64,000 nt of DNA from Thermosipho melanesiensis BI429 (GTDB taxonomy: Bacteria > Thermotogota > Thermotogae > Thermotogales > Fervidobacteriaceae). The position numbers and the translations under genes are program-made. The stretch is taken from positions 1,054,001 through 1,118,000 of the forward strand of contig NC_009616.1 in the NCBI RefSeq assembly GCF_000016905.1. The letters run 5' to 3'. Under the pieces are notes generated by a model, which was not told the origin of the DNA, ran no database searches, and saw nothing but the letters and a program-made list of their open reading frames with translations. Every line of letters begins with the position of its first letter. The first letter of the stretch is position 1. Positions 36,124 through 46,418 of this stretch are shown piece after piece.

Positions 36124-37233
36124 TTGGCTAAAAAGAGGATTTTACAAATTATAACACGATCGGATTGGGCAGGTGGTCAGAAAGTTCTTTATTCTCTTGT
36201 TTATGGAATAAAGAAATATTATAATAAAGATTTTGAGGTTGAAGTTGCATGTGGATCTGAGAATGGAATGTTATTACCTGAATTAGAAAAAATAGGAATA
36301 AAATATTATATAGTAAAAGATTTAGTTAGAGAAATTTCTCCAATAAAAGATTTAAAGGCTTATTTTCAGATAAAAAAAATTATAGAAAAAGGAAATTATG
36401 ATGTGGTTCATGTACATTCTTCAAAAGCTGGTTGTTTAGGCAGGCTTGCTGCTAAAAAATTAGGTGTTAAGAATGTAATATATACTATTCATGGTTGGTG
36501 GCCTATTGAACAATATGAAGATTTGAAAAGAAAGCTATTTATAAATGCAGAAAGATTTGCTGCGAAGTATTGTGATAAACTAGTATTTCTATGTGAAAGA
36601 GATTTAAGAAAAGCCAGAAGCTGGAAAATAGGGCTTGAAGAACAATATACAATAATTCATAATGCTATTATTCCAATTGCAAATATTAAGAAGGGAAAAC
36701 TAAGAAAAGAATTAAATCTATCAGCTGATATAAAGATCATTGGAAATGTTGCAAGACTTGATCCGCCGAAAAATCCTATTAGGTTTTTGAAAGTTGCTAA
36801 AGAAATTTTAAAAGAGAGAAATGATGTAGTTTTTGTTTGGATAGGTGGGAGTATTGTTGATGATAAATACGGAAAGGAAGTTGAGAATTTTCTTGAGAGT
36901 AATGAAGAACTCAAAAAAAAGGTTTATTTTCTTCCATTTAGAAAAGATGCTATTGAATTGATGGCGGATTTTGATGTATTTTTGTTAACTTCTGATGCTG
37001 AAGGAATGCCTTTGGTTATTTTAGAAGCTATGAATTTAGGAATACCAGTAATTAGTACTGGTGTTGGGTGTATGTCTGAAATAAGAGAAATAAAAATAAG
37101 CAATTGTGAGAGAATGTTAGCAAAATATGTTCTGGAATTGTTTGATAATAGTATTATTAGAAGTAACTATTTGAACCAAAATTATTATTTCAAGTTTTTA
37201 AAGAAATATGTTAATTTATATTTAAACCAATAG
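36124..37233 (+). CDS. GT4-type glycosyltransferase
   Basis: A 369-residue GT-B glycosyltransferase. The N-terminal donor-acceptor domain has RSDWAGGQKVLYSLV and DVVHVHSSKAGCLGRLAA; the C-terminal domain has GNVARLDPPKNPIRFLKVA and the nucleotide-sugar motif DAEGMPLVILEAMNLGIPVIST with the paired Glu residues. It adds a sugar to the growing lipid-linked chain on the cytoplasmic face. The start is TTG 36124, just after the stop of the priming enzyme; the longer in-frame start at 36088 would overlap that gene. Confidence 0.88.
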   Translation: MAKKRILQIITRSDWAGGQKVLYSLVYGIKKYYNKDFEVEVACGSENGMLLPELEKIGIKYYIVKDLVREISPIKDLKAYFQIKKIIEKGNYDVVHVHSSKAGCLGRLAAKKLGVKNVIYTIHGWWPIEQYEDLKRKLFINAERFAAKYCDKLVFLCERDLRKARSWKIGLEEQYTIIHNAIIPIANIKKGKLRKELNLSADIKIIGNVARLDPPKNPIRFLKVAKEILKERNDVVFVWIGGSIVDDKYGKEVENFLESNEELKKKVYFLPFRKDAIELMADFDVFLLTSDAEGMPLVILEAMNLGIPVISTGVGCMSEIREIKISNCERMLAKYVLELFDNSIIRSNYLNQNYYFKFLKKYVNLYLNQ

Positions 37234-37246
37234 AGGAAGTGGTTTT

Positions 37247-38410
37247 TTGGGAATTTTATTACTTTCGATTATTGCGTTGTTGTTTTTGTATAAATTAGAT
37301 AATTTTAAACAAAAATGGTTTTATATTTCAGAAGTATTAATAATATTGGGATTTTCTTTTGCTTTTTTTATGAAAAACTCGGTATATATAAGGAAATACA
37401 TACTTATTTTCGATAGTGTTAAAATGAGTTGGGAAGTTTTCCTTTTTTTTATTTCTGTTTTATTCTCATATTTTATTGGATATTTTTTTACGAGAAAGAT
37501 TGTTTTTGTTTTCAAAGTTGGCTTTGGTAATTACAAAAAAACAAGAGTGATCCTTTTATATTATTTTTTTTCCTTCCTTTCTTTTTTGGGGTTTGTACAT
37601 AATTTAAGTGCTACGAATTTGGGTTTATTATTTGTTAATCCCAGACTTTACGAGCATTTATTTGGAAGAAATGTAATATTTAATTATTTATATTTTTTAA
37701 ATGTACCTGCGCTAATTATATATATTTTTGCAAAAAAACATCTTGGAATTAATATAAAAGGCTCTTTTGTGATAAATCTTTTTTTATTGTTTGAATCTTT
37801 TTTTCATGGAATTAAGTTTACTATTTCTGATACGTTTATACAACCGTTTTTGTTTTTAAACTTATTAGAAAAGAGTAAAAATAAAAAAAGAATGCTATTC
37901 TGGAATATTTTATTTTTCCTAACGTTTTTTGTAATTTTATTGCTTTTTTTTGTTTCTGTCAGAGGAGGAGTTTGGGGAATTATAAACTATTATATTTCTA
38001 ATTTTTATAATTTTTCTTATTATATAGAAAACAATAAGTTGGTTTTTTCTCTTCCTTTAAGACTTCTAGTTCCAAGAGAATTTTTTAGATATATTAATTT
38101 CAATAAGTTTGAATCGGTTGGTTCTACAGGTTTTATACTTAATTTAAAATATAATACTTATACTGCTTTTCTCAATTTATATAACATTTTTTGGTATGTG
38201 GGCCCTTTATTATTCATACCTTTTTTAATGATTTTAATCTCATCTTTGGAAAAAATAAGAAATAATATGTTTTATTGCTTTTTATTAGATATAATGTTAT
38301 ATTGTTCTATTTATATGTTTTTTAGTTGGCAGTTTACGAAGTTTAAATATATTTATTATATTATACTACTTTTTTTTGCTGATTATATTTCTAGAGATAA
38401 AAAAGGTTAG
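37247..38410 (+). CDS. polytopic membrane protein, probable polysaccharide polymerase (Wzy-like)
   Basis: A 387-residue protein with about ten hydrophobic helices and no conserved catalytic motif that I recognise. Its place between two glycosyltransferase genes, with a flippase gene (wzx-like) in the same locus, makes a Wzy-type polymerase the best guess; Wzy proteins are too diverse for sequence to confirm this. The gene is very AT-rich with Phe, Ile and Leu-dominated coding. It starts at TTG 37247 after GAGGAAGTGG. Confidence 0.65.
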   Translation: MGILLLSIIALLFLYKLDNFKQKWFYISEVLIILGFSFAFFMKNSVYIRKYILIFDSVKMSWEVFLFFISVLFSYFIGYFFTRKIVFVFKVGFGNYKKTRVILLYYFFSFLSFLGFVHNLSATNLGLLFVNPRLYEHLFGRNVIFNYLYFLNVPALIIYIFAKKHLGINIKGSFVINLFLLFESFFHGIKFTISDTFIQPFLFLNLLEKSKNKKRMLFWNILFFLTFFVILLLFFVSVRGGVWGIINYYISNFYNFSYYIENNKLVFSLPLRLLVPREFFRYINFNKFESVGSTGFILNLKYNTYTAFLNLYNIFWYVGPLLFIPFLMILISSLEKIRNNMFYCFLLDIMLYCSIYMFFSWQFTKFKYIYYIILLFFADYISRDKKG

Positions 38411-38421
38411 AGGTGAAAAAA

Positions 38422-39537
38422 ATGAAAAGAGGGATTTATGTAGTTAAGACAGATTTAGAAAAACAGATAGGAGTACGAGAAAAAGCATTTAGTATGGTTG
38501 AAATTTTTTCTAAATATTCTGAGGTTTTATTTATTTATTCGTGGGGGCAATATGTTTATATTGACGAATTTGTTAATAAACAGAGATTAAAGAGTCAAAG
38601 ATTAAGAACCAATACATTAATTGATAAAATAAAGAGTATAAATTCTGTTATGTATTCTGAATTTCGTAAAAAAGTTGATTATATTTATATGAGATATACT
38701 ATTTCTGACAAGTCTATATACGAAGTCTTGAAAAAAGCAAAAGATTACAAAATAAAAACCTTTTTAGAAATTCCAGTGATGCCATATGTAAAAGAGCTTT
38801 TATTGCAGAAGAAATATTTCAGGTTTATTATTGATAAACTAATATTTAGTAAAATAATTAATTATGTTGATTATATTCCTACAACTTCTGAATTTTATTT
38901 AAAAAACGAGAATTTAAACAATAAATTAATAAGATATTGTAATGGGGTTAATGTGAATAAATACCCAATAAGAAAAAGACCACCATTTGAGGATAAAATC
39001 AATATTTTAATGGTTACTTCTATAACGTTTTGGCAAGGGATAGACAGAATATTAGAAGGTCTTTATAATTTTTATAAAGACAATGTAAAATTTAAAATTT
39101 ACTTAAATATCGTTGGTGTTGGTCCAGAAATGCATAGATTGAAAAAGATGGTAAAAAAATATTCATTAGATAGGTTTGTAAATTTTCGTGGTAAACTTTC
39201 AGGAGAACTTTTAGATAAACAATTTGATCTAAATCACATAGCTGCTGGTAGTCTAGGAAGGCATAGAACAGATAATAATAATATAAGTACTTTGAAAGCG
39301 TCAGAATATTGTGCGAGAGGTATACCTTTTTTTACTTCAGTGAATGAAATGTGTTTTAATAATAGTTTGAATTTTATTTATTTTGTTGAGGCAAATGATG
39401 GACCAATTGACTTTTTGGAAATAATTAATTTTTATCAAAGTATAAATTCGTTTAATTATGAAAAAGAAATGAGAGAATATGCAATAGAAAATCTAAACTG
39501 GGAAAAAGTTTTAAAAGAAATAATTTTAAGGTTTTAA
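38422..39537 (+). CDS. glycosyltransferase, GT4-like
   Basis: A 371-residue protein with a glycosyltransferase-like C-terminal half (NILMVTSITFWQGIDRILEGL, YLNIVGVGPEMHRLKKMVKK, VNFRGKLSGELLDKQFD) typical of GT-B enzymes. The usual ExFGxxxxE nucleotide motif is degenerate (TLKASEYCARGIPFFTSV), so the donor site is atypical. The sugar is unknown. The start is ATG 38422 since GTG 38413 belongs to the AGAGGTG ribosome-binding site. Confidence 0.75.
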   Translation: MKRGIYVVKTDLEKQIGVREKAFSMVEIFSKYSEVLFIYSWGQYVYIDEFVNKQRLKSQRLRTNTLIDKIKSINSVMYSEFRKKVDYIYMRYTISDKSIYEVLKKAKDYKIKTFLEIPVMPYVKELLLQKKYFRFIIDKLIFSKIINYVDYIPTTSEFYLKNENLNNKLIRYCNGVNVNKYPIRKRPPFEDKINILMVTSITFWQGIDRILEGLYNFYKDNVKFKIYLNIVGVGPEMHRLKKMVKKYSLDRFVNFRGKLSGELLDKQFDLNHIAAGSLGRHRTDNNNISTLKASEYCARGIPFFTSVNEMCFNNSLNFIYFVEANDGPIDFLEIINFYQSINSFNYEKEMREYAIENLNWEKVLKEIILRF

Positions 39538-39620
39538 ATTTAAAAATAAACGTTATATTGTTTTTATGAAATTAAAAAGGTAGTACATGTTATTATATTT
39601 TTTGTATAGGAGGTAATATA

Positions 39621-40796
39621 ATGCATAAAATATCAGTAGCAGGAGCAGGATATGTGGGATTATCAATAGCAACAATGCTTTCTCAAAATCATAATGTAAC
39701 TATACTTGACGTAGTAGATAAAAAGGTTAAAATGATAAATGAACGAATATGTCCGATTAAGGACAAAGAGATAGAAGAATTTTTTAAAACAAAAAAATTA
39801 AATTTGAAAGCAACGCTTGATAAATATGAAGCATATAAAAATTCAGAATATGTTATAGTAGCAACTCCAACAAATTATGATCCTGAAAAAAATTACTTTG
39901 ATACTTCCTCAGTTGAACAAGTAATACAAGATGTTTTAGAAATAAATTCAAATGCTATTATCATAATAAAATCAACAATTCCAGTTGGTTTTACTAAAGA
40001 AATGAGAAAAAAATACAAAACTGATAATATTATATTTTCCCCTGAATTTTTAAGGGAAGGGAAAGCATTATATGATAATTTATATCCTTCAAGGATTGTA
40101 GTGGGGGAAAAGTCTGAGAGGGCAAAAAGATTTGCCGATTTGCTACTTGAAGGTGCGATAAAAAAAGATGTTCCAATACTTCTTACTGATTCAACAGAAG
40201 CTGAAGCAATTAAGTTATTTGCAAACACCTATCTTGCAATGAGAGTAGCGTTTTTTAACGAACTTGATACTTATTGTGAGATTAAGGGGCTTAATACAAG
40301 ACAGGTTATTGAAGGTGTTTGTCTTGATCCAAGAATAGGAATGTATTATAATAATCCTTCTTTTGGATATGGAGGTTATTGTTTGCCAAAAGATACAAAA
40401 CAACTTTTAGCAAATTATGAAAAAGATAAAGTTCCACAAAAACTTATTAAAGCTATTGTGGAATCAAATCAAGTTAGAAAACAGCATATTGCATATATGA
40501 TAGAAAGAAGAAAGCCAAAAGTGATAGGTGTATATAGATTAATAATGAAAAAGGATTCAGATAATTTTAGACAATCAGCAATATTAGATGTGATGGATAT
40601 TTTAAAAGAAAAAGGTTATGAGATAATAATATATGAACCTGTTATAAAAGAGAAAGAATTTGAAGGGATTAAAGTTGAAAAGAATTTAGAAAAGTTTAAA
40701 AAAATTTCAGATGTAATACTTGCCAATAGGATGTTTAAAGATTTGGAAGATGTGGAAGGGAAAGTTTATACAAGAGATTTGTTTAATAGGGATTGA
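39621..40796 (+). CDS. UDP-glucose/GDP-mannose 6-dehydrogenase family
   Basis: A 391-residue NAD-dependent nucleotide-sugar dehydrogenase that oxidises C6 to a uronic acid. The Rossmann motif is [19 protein letters not shown] at residues 6 to 24. The catalytic Cys is in [17 protein letters not shown] near residue 255, and the catalytic Lys and Asn lie in [20 protein letters not shown]. The C-terminal domain is typical. The NDP-sugar cannot be told from sequence. A gap of 83 bases upstream and GGAGGTAAT suggest it may also have its own promoter. Confidence 0.92.
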   Translation: MHKISVAGAGYVGLSIATMLSQNHNVTILDVVDKKVKMINERICPIKDKEIEEFFKTKKLNLKATLDKYEAYKNSEYVIVATPTNYDPEKNYFDTSSVEQVIQDVLEINSNAIIIIKSTIPVGFTKEMRKKYKTDNIIFSPEFLREGKALYDNLYPSRIVVGEKSERAKRFADLLLEGAIKKDVPILLTDSTEAEAIKLFANTYLAMRVAFFNELDTYCEIKGLNTRQVIEGVCLDPRIGMYYNNPSFGYGGYCLPKDTKQLLANYEKDKVPQKLIKAIVESNQVRKQHIAYMIERRKPKVIGVYRLIMKKDSDNFRQSAILDVMDILKEKGYEIIIYEPVIKEKEFEGIKVEKNLEKFKKISDVILANRMFKDLEDVEGKVYTRDLFNRD

Positions 40797-40811
40797 AATT
40801 TGGGGGTAAAT

Positions 40812-41726
40812 ATGAGAAAATTTGTTTTTGTGATATTGCATTATATGGCTTATGAGGACACAAAAGAATGTATAGATTCTATATTTAAGAAATTAGCTGA
40901 TGATAAAAACAGAAACTTGTTTGATGTAATTGTAGTAGATAATGGTTCTACAAATAATTCCTTTGAAGAATTAATTGAAGATTTTAAAAATATTCCAAAT
41001 ATTCACTTTTTGAAATTGAAAGTCAATCTAGGTTTTGCTAGGGGAAATAATGTTGGATACAAATACGCAAAGTACAAATTAAATGCAGATTTTATTATTA
41101 TGATGAATAATGACACAATAATGGTACAGAATGATTTTTTAAAAAAAATAGAGAAATTATATGAAGAAACAAAGTTTTCCGTGTTAGGGCCAGATATAAT
41201 CAATTTGAAGGGTTTTCACCAAAATCCTGTAGAGTTTATTAATATATCTAAAGGAAAAGATTATATTAAGCATATTTTAAAAATTTTTATTATAATGATT
41301 TTAAATATTTTAGGTCTTTATGAATTTTCAAAAAAGTTAAAAAATAAAGTTTTTAAGTTTAGAAATGAAAATGTTATTAAAAAAGAAAAGCACTTTGAGA
41401 AAGAAATGAAAAATGTTAAACTTCATGGTTCATGCTGGATATTCTCAAAAATTTTTATTGATAATTTTGATGGATTGTATGATGAAACTTTTATGTATTT
41501 AGAAGAGGATATACTTTATTATATTTTACAAAAAGAAAACATGATTACTTTATATTCTCCGAAATTAAAGATTATTCATAAAGAAGATGTAAGTACTGAT
41601 TATATATTGAGGAAAAGTAGAAAGAAAAGAACTTTTATCTTGAAAAATTTATTAAAGTCCTTTCGAGCGTATAGGAAATTAGTGAAAAATTATGAAAAAG
41701 AGATAAAAAGAATCAAAAAATCTTGA
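40812..41726 (+). CDS. GT2-family glycosyltransferase (rhamnosyltransferase-like)
   Basis: A 304-residue GT-A enzyme. [12 protein letters not shown] binds the nucleotide, the metal-binding motif is in [11 protein letters not shown], and the acceptor region has [11 protein letters not shown] with the EED motif in [10 protein letters not shown]. The layout is that of rhamnosyl- and galactofuranosyltransferases of cell-surface glycans, and the dTDP-rhamnose genes follow directly. The start is ATG 40812; the in-frame TTG 40800 lies before the GGGGG ribosome-binding site. Confidence 0.86.
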   Translation: MRKFVFVILHYMAYEDTKECIDSIFKKLADDKNRNLFDVIVVDNGSTNNSFEELIEDFKNIPNIHFLKLKVNLGFARGNNVGYKYAKYKLNADFIIMMNNDTIMVQNDFLKKIEKLYEETKFSVLGPDIINLKGFHQNPVEFINISKGKDYIKHILKIFIIMILNILGLYEFSKKLKNKVFKFRNENVIKKEKHFEKEMKNVKLHGSCWIFSKIFIDNFDGLYDETFMYLEEDILYYILQKENMITLYSPKLKIIHKEDVSTDYILRKSRKKRTFILKNLLKSFRAYRKLVKNYEKEIKRIKKS

Positions 41727-41749
41727 AAAATTTTAGGGGGGATAATAAA

Positions 41750-42640
41750 ATGAAAGCAATTATATTAGCAGGAGGAGCAGGAACAAGGCTTCATCCAATA
41801 ACAAAAGTAACAAGTAAGCAGCTTCTTCCAATATATGACAAACCAATGATATATTATCCTCTTTCAATTTTAATGCTTGCAGAAATAAGAGAAATACTAA
41901 TAATATCTACTCCAGTAGATACACCAAAATTTGAAGCATTACTTGGGGATGGTAGTCAGTTTGGAATAGATTTATCATATGCAGTGCAGCCTTCTCCTGA
42001 AGGACTTGCGCAGGCATTTATAATCGGTGAAGATTTCATAGGTGATGATAACTGTGCAATGATACTTGGTGATAATATTTTCTATGGACATGGATTAACT
42101 AAACTATTAAGAAAAGCGGTAGAAAATGTAGAAAAAGAAAATATTGCAACAGTTTTTGCATATTATGTAGAAGATCCTGAAAGATACGGAGTAGTAGAAT
42201 TTGATGAAAATGGAAAAGCAATTTCTCTTGAAGAAAAACCAAAAAATCCTAAGTCAAATTATGCAGTAACTGGGTTGTATTTCTATCCTAAAGGAGTATC
42301 AGAATATGCGAAAAAGTTAAAACCATCCTGGAGAAACGAACTTGAAATAACAGATTTAAACAAGATGTATTTAGAAGAAGGAAGGTTAAATGTTGAAATA
42401 CTGGGAAGAGGATATGCATGGTTTGATACAGGAACATTTGATTCACTACTTTCTGCTTCTGAATTTGTCCAAACAATTCAAAAAAGGCAAGGAATAGTAA
42501 TTTCATCTCCTGAAGAGATTGCATATAACAATGGTTGGATAACAAAAGAACAGTTACTAGATGCTGCAGAGAAATATGGCAAATCACCATACGGAAAATA
42601 CCTTAAAAAAGTAGCTGAAGGAAAACTAATATACAGATAA
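41750..42640 (+). CDS. rfbA: glucose-1-phosphate thymidylyltransferase
   Basis: A 296-residue nucleotidyltransferase, the first step of dTDP-rhamnose synthesis. It has the signature [29 protein letters not shown], with the catalytic basic residues, [12 protein letters not shown], and the product-binding [30 protein letters not shown] is near the C-terminus. All motifs are intact. The start is ATG 41750 after AGGGGGGATAATAA; the longer in-frame start 41723 is within the preceding gene. Followed by rfbC, D and B. Confidence 0.96.
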   Translation: MKAIILAGGAGTRLHPITKVTSKQLLPIYDKPMIYYPLSILMLAEIREILIISTPVDTPKFEALLGDGSQFGIDLSYAVQPSPEGLAQAFIIGEDFIGDDNCAMILGDNIFYGHGLTKLLRKAVENVEKENIATVFAYYVEDPERYGVVEFDENGKAISLEEKPKNPKSNYAVTGLYFYPKGVSEYAKKLKPSWRNELEITDLNKMYLEEGRLNVEILGRGYAWFDTGTFDSLLSASEFVQTIQKRQGIVISSPEEIAYNNGWITKEQLLDAAEKYGKSPYGKYLKKVAEGKLIYR

Positions 42641-42656
42641 AAAAGGGGTTAATAAT

Positions 42657-43229
42657 ATGCCAAAATTCGAAAAAATAGCAACACCAATTGAGGGGTTATA
42701 TATAATAAAGCCAACCGTATATGGAGATAGTAGGGGATTTTTCATGGAGAGCTGGAATAGGAAAGAATTTGCTGAGATAGGACTTGATATGGATTTTGTA
42801 CAGGATAATCATTCAAAGTCGAAAAAAGGAGTATTAAGAGGGCTTCATTTTCAAGAAAAATATCCACAGGGAAAGTTGGTACGTGTTGTAAAAGGTGTAG
42901 TTTACGATGTAGCAGTAGATTTACGAAAAGATTCACCAACGTTTGGAAAATATTACGGAGTTATATTATCAGAAGAAAATAAACTGATGTTTTATATTCC
43001 AGAAGGATTTGCGCATGGATTTTTAGTATTAAGCGATGAGGTGCACTTTTTATATAAAGCAACAGAATATTATTATCCTGAATATGATTCAGGAATAATA
43101 TGGAACGATCCTGATATTGCTATAAAATGGCCGTTTGAGGAATATAGAATAGAATATCCAATATTATCAGAGAAAGATAAAAAACTTCCAACATTAAGAG
43201 AATATCTTGAAAGAAGGAAGAAACTGTGA
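42657..43229 (+). CDS. rfbC: dTDP-4-dehydrorhamnose 3,5-epimerase
   Basis: A 190-residue cupin-fold epimerase, third step of dTDP-rhamnose synthesis. The catalytic His is in LRGLHFQEKYPQGKLVRVV near residue 62, and the second part is YIPEGFAHGFLVLSDEVHFLYK with the catalytic Tyr in KATEYYYPEY. Length matches the family. The last four bases overlap the GTG start of rfbD. Confidence 0.95.
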   Translation: MPKFEKIATPIEGLYIIKPTVYGDSRGFFMESWNRKEFAEIGLDMDFVQDNHSKSKKGVLRGLHFQEKYPQGKLVRVVKGVVYDVAVDLRKDSPTFGKYYGVILSEENKLMFYIPEGFAHGFLVLSDEVHFLYKATEYYYPEYDSGIIWNDPDIAIKWPFEEYRIEYPILSEKDKKLPTLREYLERRKKL

Positions 43230-44083
43230 GGATACTAATAACAGGTGCATATGGTCAACTTGGGCAGGATTTTCAAAAGTTATTTGATAAAGAAGGAATA
43301 GAATATATAGCAACAGATAACAAAGAAGGATATAAAAAGTTAGATATAACAAATTTAGATAAAGTAATAGAATTTGCAAAAAAAATAAAACCAGATGTAA
43401 TAATAAACTGTGCAGCATATAATGCCGTAGATAAGGCTGAAGAAGAATGGAAAGTTGCATATAATATAAATGGACTTTCCGTAAGAAATTTAGCTATTGC
43501 TGCAAGTTTAAATAATTCGTTTTTAGTACATTACTCAACTGATTATGTATTCGATGGAAGAAAAGGCATGCCATATACAATATATGATACGCCGAATCCA
43601 TTATCAAAATATGGTGAAAGTAAATATCTTGGTGAGAAGTTGCTTTCACAATTTTACGATAACTATGCACTTATTAGAACAAGCTGGGTATTTGGTAAAG
43701 GCAATATAAACTTTGCAAAAAAAGTAATAGAATGGTCAAAAAAATATGAAAAAATATCATTGGTAATAGATGAAATATCAGCTCCAACATATACAGTAGA
43801 CCTTGCAAAAGCAACTTGGGAGATAATAAAGTATAGAGTAAGAGGGCTTTACCACATATCAAATGAAAGAGAATGCTCAAGATATGAGTATGGAAGGTAT
43901 ATCTTAGAAAGGATTGGATATAAAGGAAAAATAGAAAAAGCATATCAAAAAGATTTTAATCTACCTGCAAAAAGGCCAAAATATTCAAAACTTGATAATT
44001 TTGGCCTTTGTGAAACTGTGGGCTTTAAAATGCCTGATTGGAAAGAAGCTGTTGATAGGTTTTTAAAAGAAATAGGATATTAA
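43226..44083 (+). CDS. rfbD: dTDP-4-dehydrorhamnose reductase
   Basis: A 285-residue short-chain dehydrogenase, last step of dTDP-rhamnose synthesis. The NAD(P) motif is ILITGAYGQLGQDFQKLF. The catalytic Tyr and Lys lie in PNPLSKYGESKYLGEKLL, preceded by STDYVFDGRKG. It starts at GTG 43226, overlapping the rfbC stop (GTGA), which implies coupled translation. Confidence 0.94.
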   Translation: MRILITGAYGQLGQDFQKLFDKEGIEYIATDNKEGYKKLDITNLDKVIEFAKKIKPDVIINCAAYNAVDKAEEEWKVAYNINGLSVRNLAIAASLNNSFLVHYSTDYVFDGRKGMPYTIYDTPNPLSKYGESKYLGEKLLSQFYDNYALIRTSWVFGKGNINFAKKVIEWSKKYEKISLVIDEISAPTYTVDLAKATWEIIKYRVRGLYHISNERECSRYEYGRYILERIGYKGKIEKAYQKDFNLPAKRPKYSKLDNFGLCETVGFKMPDWKEAVDRFLKEIGY

Positions 44084-44095
44084 GGGGGAGAGTAT

Positions 44096-45154
44096 ATGAC
44101 ATTACTTGTTACAGGCTGTGCAGGATTTATAGGGAGTAATTTTGTATATTACTACCTTGAAAAATACAAAGATAGAAAAATAGTAGGACTTGACAAACTT
44201 ACTTATGCAGGAAATCTTGAAAACCTTGGAAAATTAACAGTTGAGCAAAGAAAAAGATTTAAATTTATAAAAGGAGACATAAACAACAAAGAATTGTTGG
44301 AATACATATTTGAAGAATATGAAATAGATGGAGTAATAAATTTTGCAGCAGAATCGCATGTTGATAGGTCAATATATGATCCACAGATATTTTTAAAGAC
44401 AAATATACTTGGGACACAGACACTTCTTGATGTAGCAAAAAAATATTGGTATAGAGATGGAAAATGGAAAGAAGGAAAGAAATTCTTACAAGTATCAACA
44501 GATGAAGTATATGGTTCATTAGGCCCCACAGGATATTTTACAGAGAAGACACCACTTGACCCGCACAGTCCATATTCAGCAAGCAAAGCATCAGCAGATT
44601 TAATTGTAAAAGCATACCATGATACATATAAAATGCCAATAAACATAACAAGATGTTCGAATAACTATGGGCCATATCAATTTCCAGAGAAATTGATACC
44701 ATTAATGATATGGAACACGTTAAATCACAAAGAACTTCCAGTATATGGAGATGGGAGACAAATAAGAGACTGGTTGTATGTAAAAGACCATTGTAGAGCA
44801 ATAGACATGGTATATGAAAAAGGAAAAATAGGAGAAGTATATAACATAGGAGGGCATAATGAGAAAGAAAACATATACATAGTAAAAAAAATAATAGAGA
44901 TATTAAGGAAAAAAACAGGAGATAAAGAGATAAACGAAGGATTGATAAGACATGTCAAAGACAGGCCAGGGCATGATAGAAGGTATGGAATAGATCCAAC
45001 AAAGATAAAAGAGGAACTTGGATGGGAACCAGAAGTGATGTTTGATGAAGGAATAGAAATGACAATAGAGTGGTATTTGAATAATGTAGAGTGGGTGAAA
45101 AGGGTTATATCTGGTGAGTATATGGAGTTTTATGAGAAACATTATGGGGGGTGA
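44096..45154 (+). CDS. rfbB: dTDP-glucose 4,6-dehydratase
   Basis: A 352-residue extended SDR enzyme, second step of dTDP-rhamnose synthesis. The NAD motif is LLVTGCAGFIGSNFVYYYL, the substrate contacts include DKLTYAGNLENL, and the active site is in VSTDEVYGSLG with YSASKASADLIVKAYHDTY. SNNYGPYQFPEKLIPLMI is a family signature. Together with rfbA, rfbC and rfbD, it completes the pathway from glucose-1-phosphate to dTDP-L-rhamnose. The order A-C-D-B differs from the common B-D-A-C. Confidence 0.96.
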   Translation: MTLLVTGCAGFIGSNFVYYYLEKYKDRKIVGLDKLTYAGNLENLGKLTVEQRKRFKFIKGDINNKELLEYIFEEYEIDGVINFAAESHVDRSIYDPQIFLKTNILGTQTLLDVAKKYWYRDGKWKEGKKFLQVSTDEVYGSLGPTGYFTEKTPLDPHSPYSASKASADLIVKAYHDTYKMPINITRCSNNYGPYQFPEKLIPLMIWNTLNHKELPVYGDGRQIRDWLYVKDHCRAIDMVYEKGKIGEVYNIGGHNEKENIYIVKKIIEILRKKTGDKEINEGLIRHVKDRPGHDRRYGIDPTKIKEELGWEPEVMFDEGIEMTIEWYLNNVEWVKRVISGEYMEFYEKHYGG

Positions 45155-45163
45155 GATTGAAAT

Positions 45164-46414
45164 ATGATAAAAAAAATACTTGTAAAATTATTTATAGCAT
45201 TAATTAATATTTTAATCTTTTTCCTAAGTTTGTTTATAAAAAAGGATAAAGGAATTATTATAATAGGAGGATGGTTTGGAAGAAGATTTTCGGATAATTC
45301 AAGATATTTTTATTTATATTTAAATAAATATAAAAAAGAATTAGGATTGAAAAAAGTTATTTGGGTAACTACGAATGATGAGATTTATACTGAATTAAAT
45401 GATTTAGGTTTTGATGTGGTAAAAAAATGGAGTCTGAAATCTATATATTATCACTTAAAAGCAAAATATCATATCATAGATCAATCAGTAAAAGATATTA
45501 ATTCATATTTTTCAGTAAGAGCTATAAAAATTAATTTGTGGCATGGATTTCCATTGAAAAAAGTTGGAAATTATAGGTATGAAAATCAAAAAGTTAAAGC
45601 TTTCAAAAAAATAATTAAAAAATTTAATTTAGACTTATTTTCTGAAGGTTTTTGGAGAAAAAGCTATCTTTTAGCTACTTCAAAATTTTCTTCTGATATA
45701 TTAGGTTATGCTTTTGATAAGAAAAAAGAAAAAATAATTATAGCAAATTATCCAAGGAATGACAATTTGTTATATGATTTTAGGTTTATTATACCCAAAA
45801 ATGAAAAAGAAGTATTAAGAATTATAGAGAGTCATAAAAAAAGTGGTTATAATGTAATACTTTATCTTCCAACATTTAGAGATAAAAAAGCTACAATATT
45901 TTTAGGCGAAAATGACAAAAATAAAGTAATAAATTTTATAGATTTTTGTGAGAATAATAAAATTATTTTAGTAACAAAATTTCATTTCGCAAACATTTCT
46001 ATTCACGAATCAAAGAGTTTTGTGGAATTAGATAATAAAAATAATATTATAAATTTACCGCATGATATGGATATTTATAATATAACAAAATTATCGAATA
46101 TACTTATTACTGATTATTCTTCTGTTTATTTCGATTATTTGTTGTTAAACAGGCCTATAATTTTTTTTCCATATGATTTGGATTATTATAAATATGAAGA
46201 TAGAGGATTAATTTTTGATTATGATGAATATACCCCTGGATTCAAGGTATATAATTTAGAAGAGTTAAAGAGAAAAATTCTTTACCTAATAAATAATAAT
46301 TTTGATGATGGTTTTGAAATTAAAAGAAAAATATTAAAAGAGAAAATATTTGAAATTAAAAACAAACCAGGGTCATATTATCTAATTAAAACACTACTAA
46401 ATATAAAAAGGTGA
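45164..46414 (+). CDS. CDP-glycerol:glycerophosphotransferase (TagB/TagF-like)
   Basis: A 416-residue enzyme of the CDP-glycerol glycerophosphotransferase family. A hydrophobic N-terminal segment (FIALINILIFFLSLFI) would place it at the membrane. The GT-B motifs are NLWHGFPLKKVGNYRYENQ, LYLPTFRDKK and ITDYSSVYFDYLLLNRPIIFF with YEDRGLIFDYDEYTPG. This family builds poly(glycerol phosphate) or adds single glycerol phosphate in teichoic acids and capsules. Together with the TagD-like gene downstream it points to a glycerophosphate-bearing surface polymer. Confidence 0.88.
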   Translation: MIKKILVKLFIALINILIFFLSLFIKKDKGIIIIGGWFGRRFSDNSRYFYLYLNKYKKELGLKKVIWVTTNDEIYTELNDLGFDVVKKWSLKSIYYHLKAKYHIIDQSVKDINSYFSVRAIKINLWHGFPLKKVGNYRYENQKVKAFKKIIKKFNLDLFSEGFWRKSYLLATSKFSSDILGYAFDKKKEKIIIANYPRNDNLLYDFRFIIPKNEKEVLRIIESHKKSGYNVILYLPTFRDKKATIFLGENDKNKVINFIDFCENNKIILVTKFHFANISIHESKSFVELDNKNNIINLPHDMDIYNITKLSNILITDYSSVYFDYLLLNRPIIFFPYDLDYYKYEDRGLIFDYDEYTPGFKVYNLEELKRKILYLINNNFDDGFEIKRKILKEKIFEIKNKPGSYYLIKTLLNIKR

Positions 46415-46418
46415 AAAA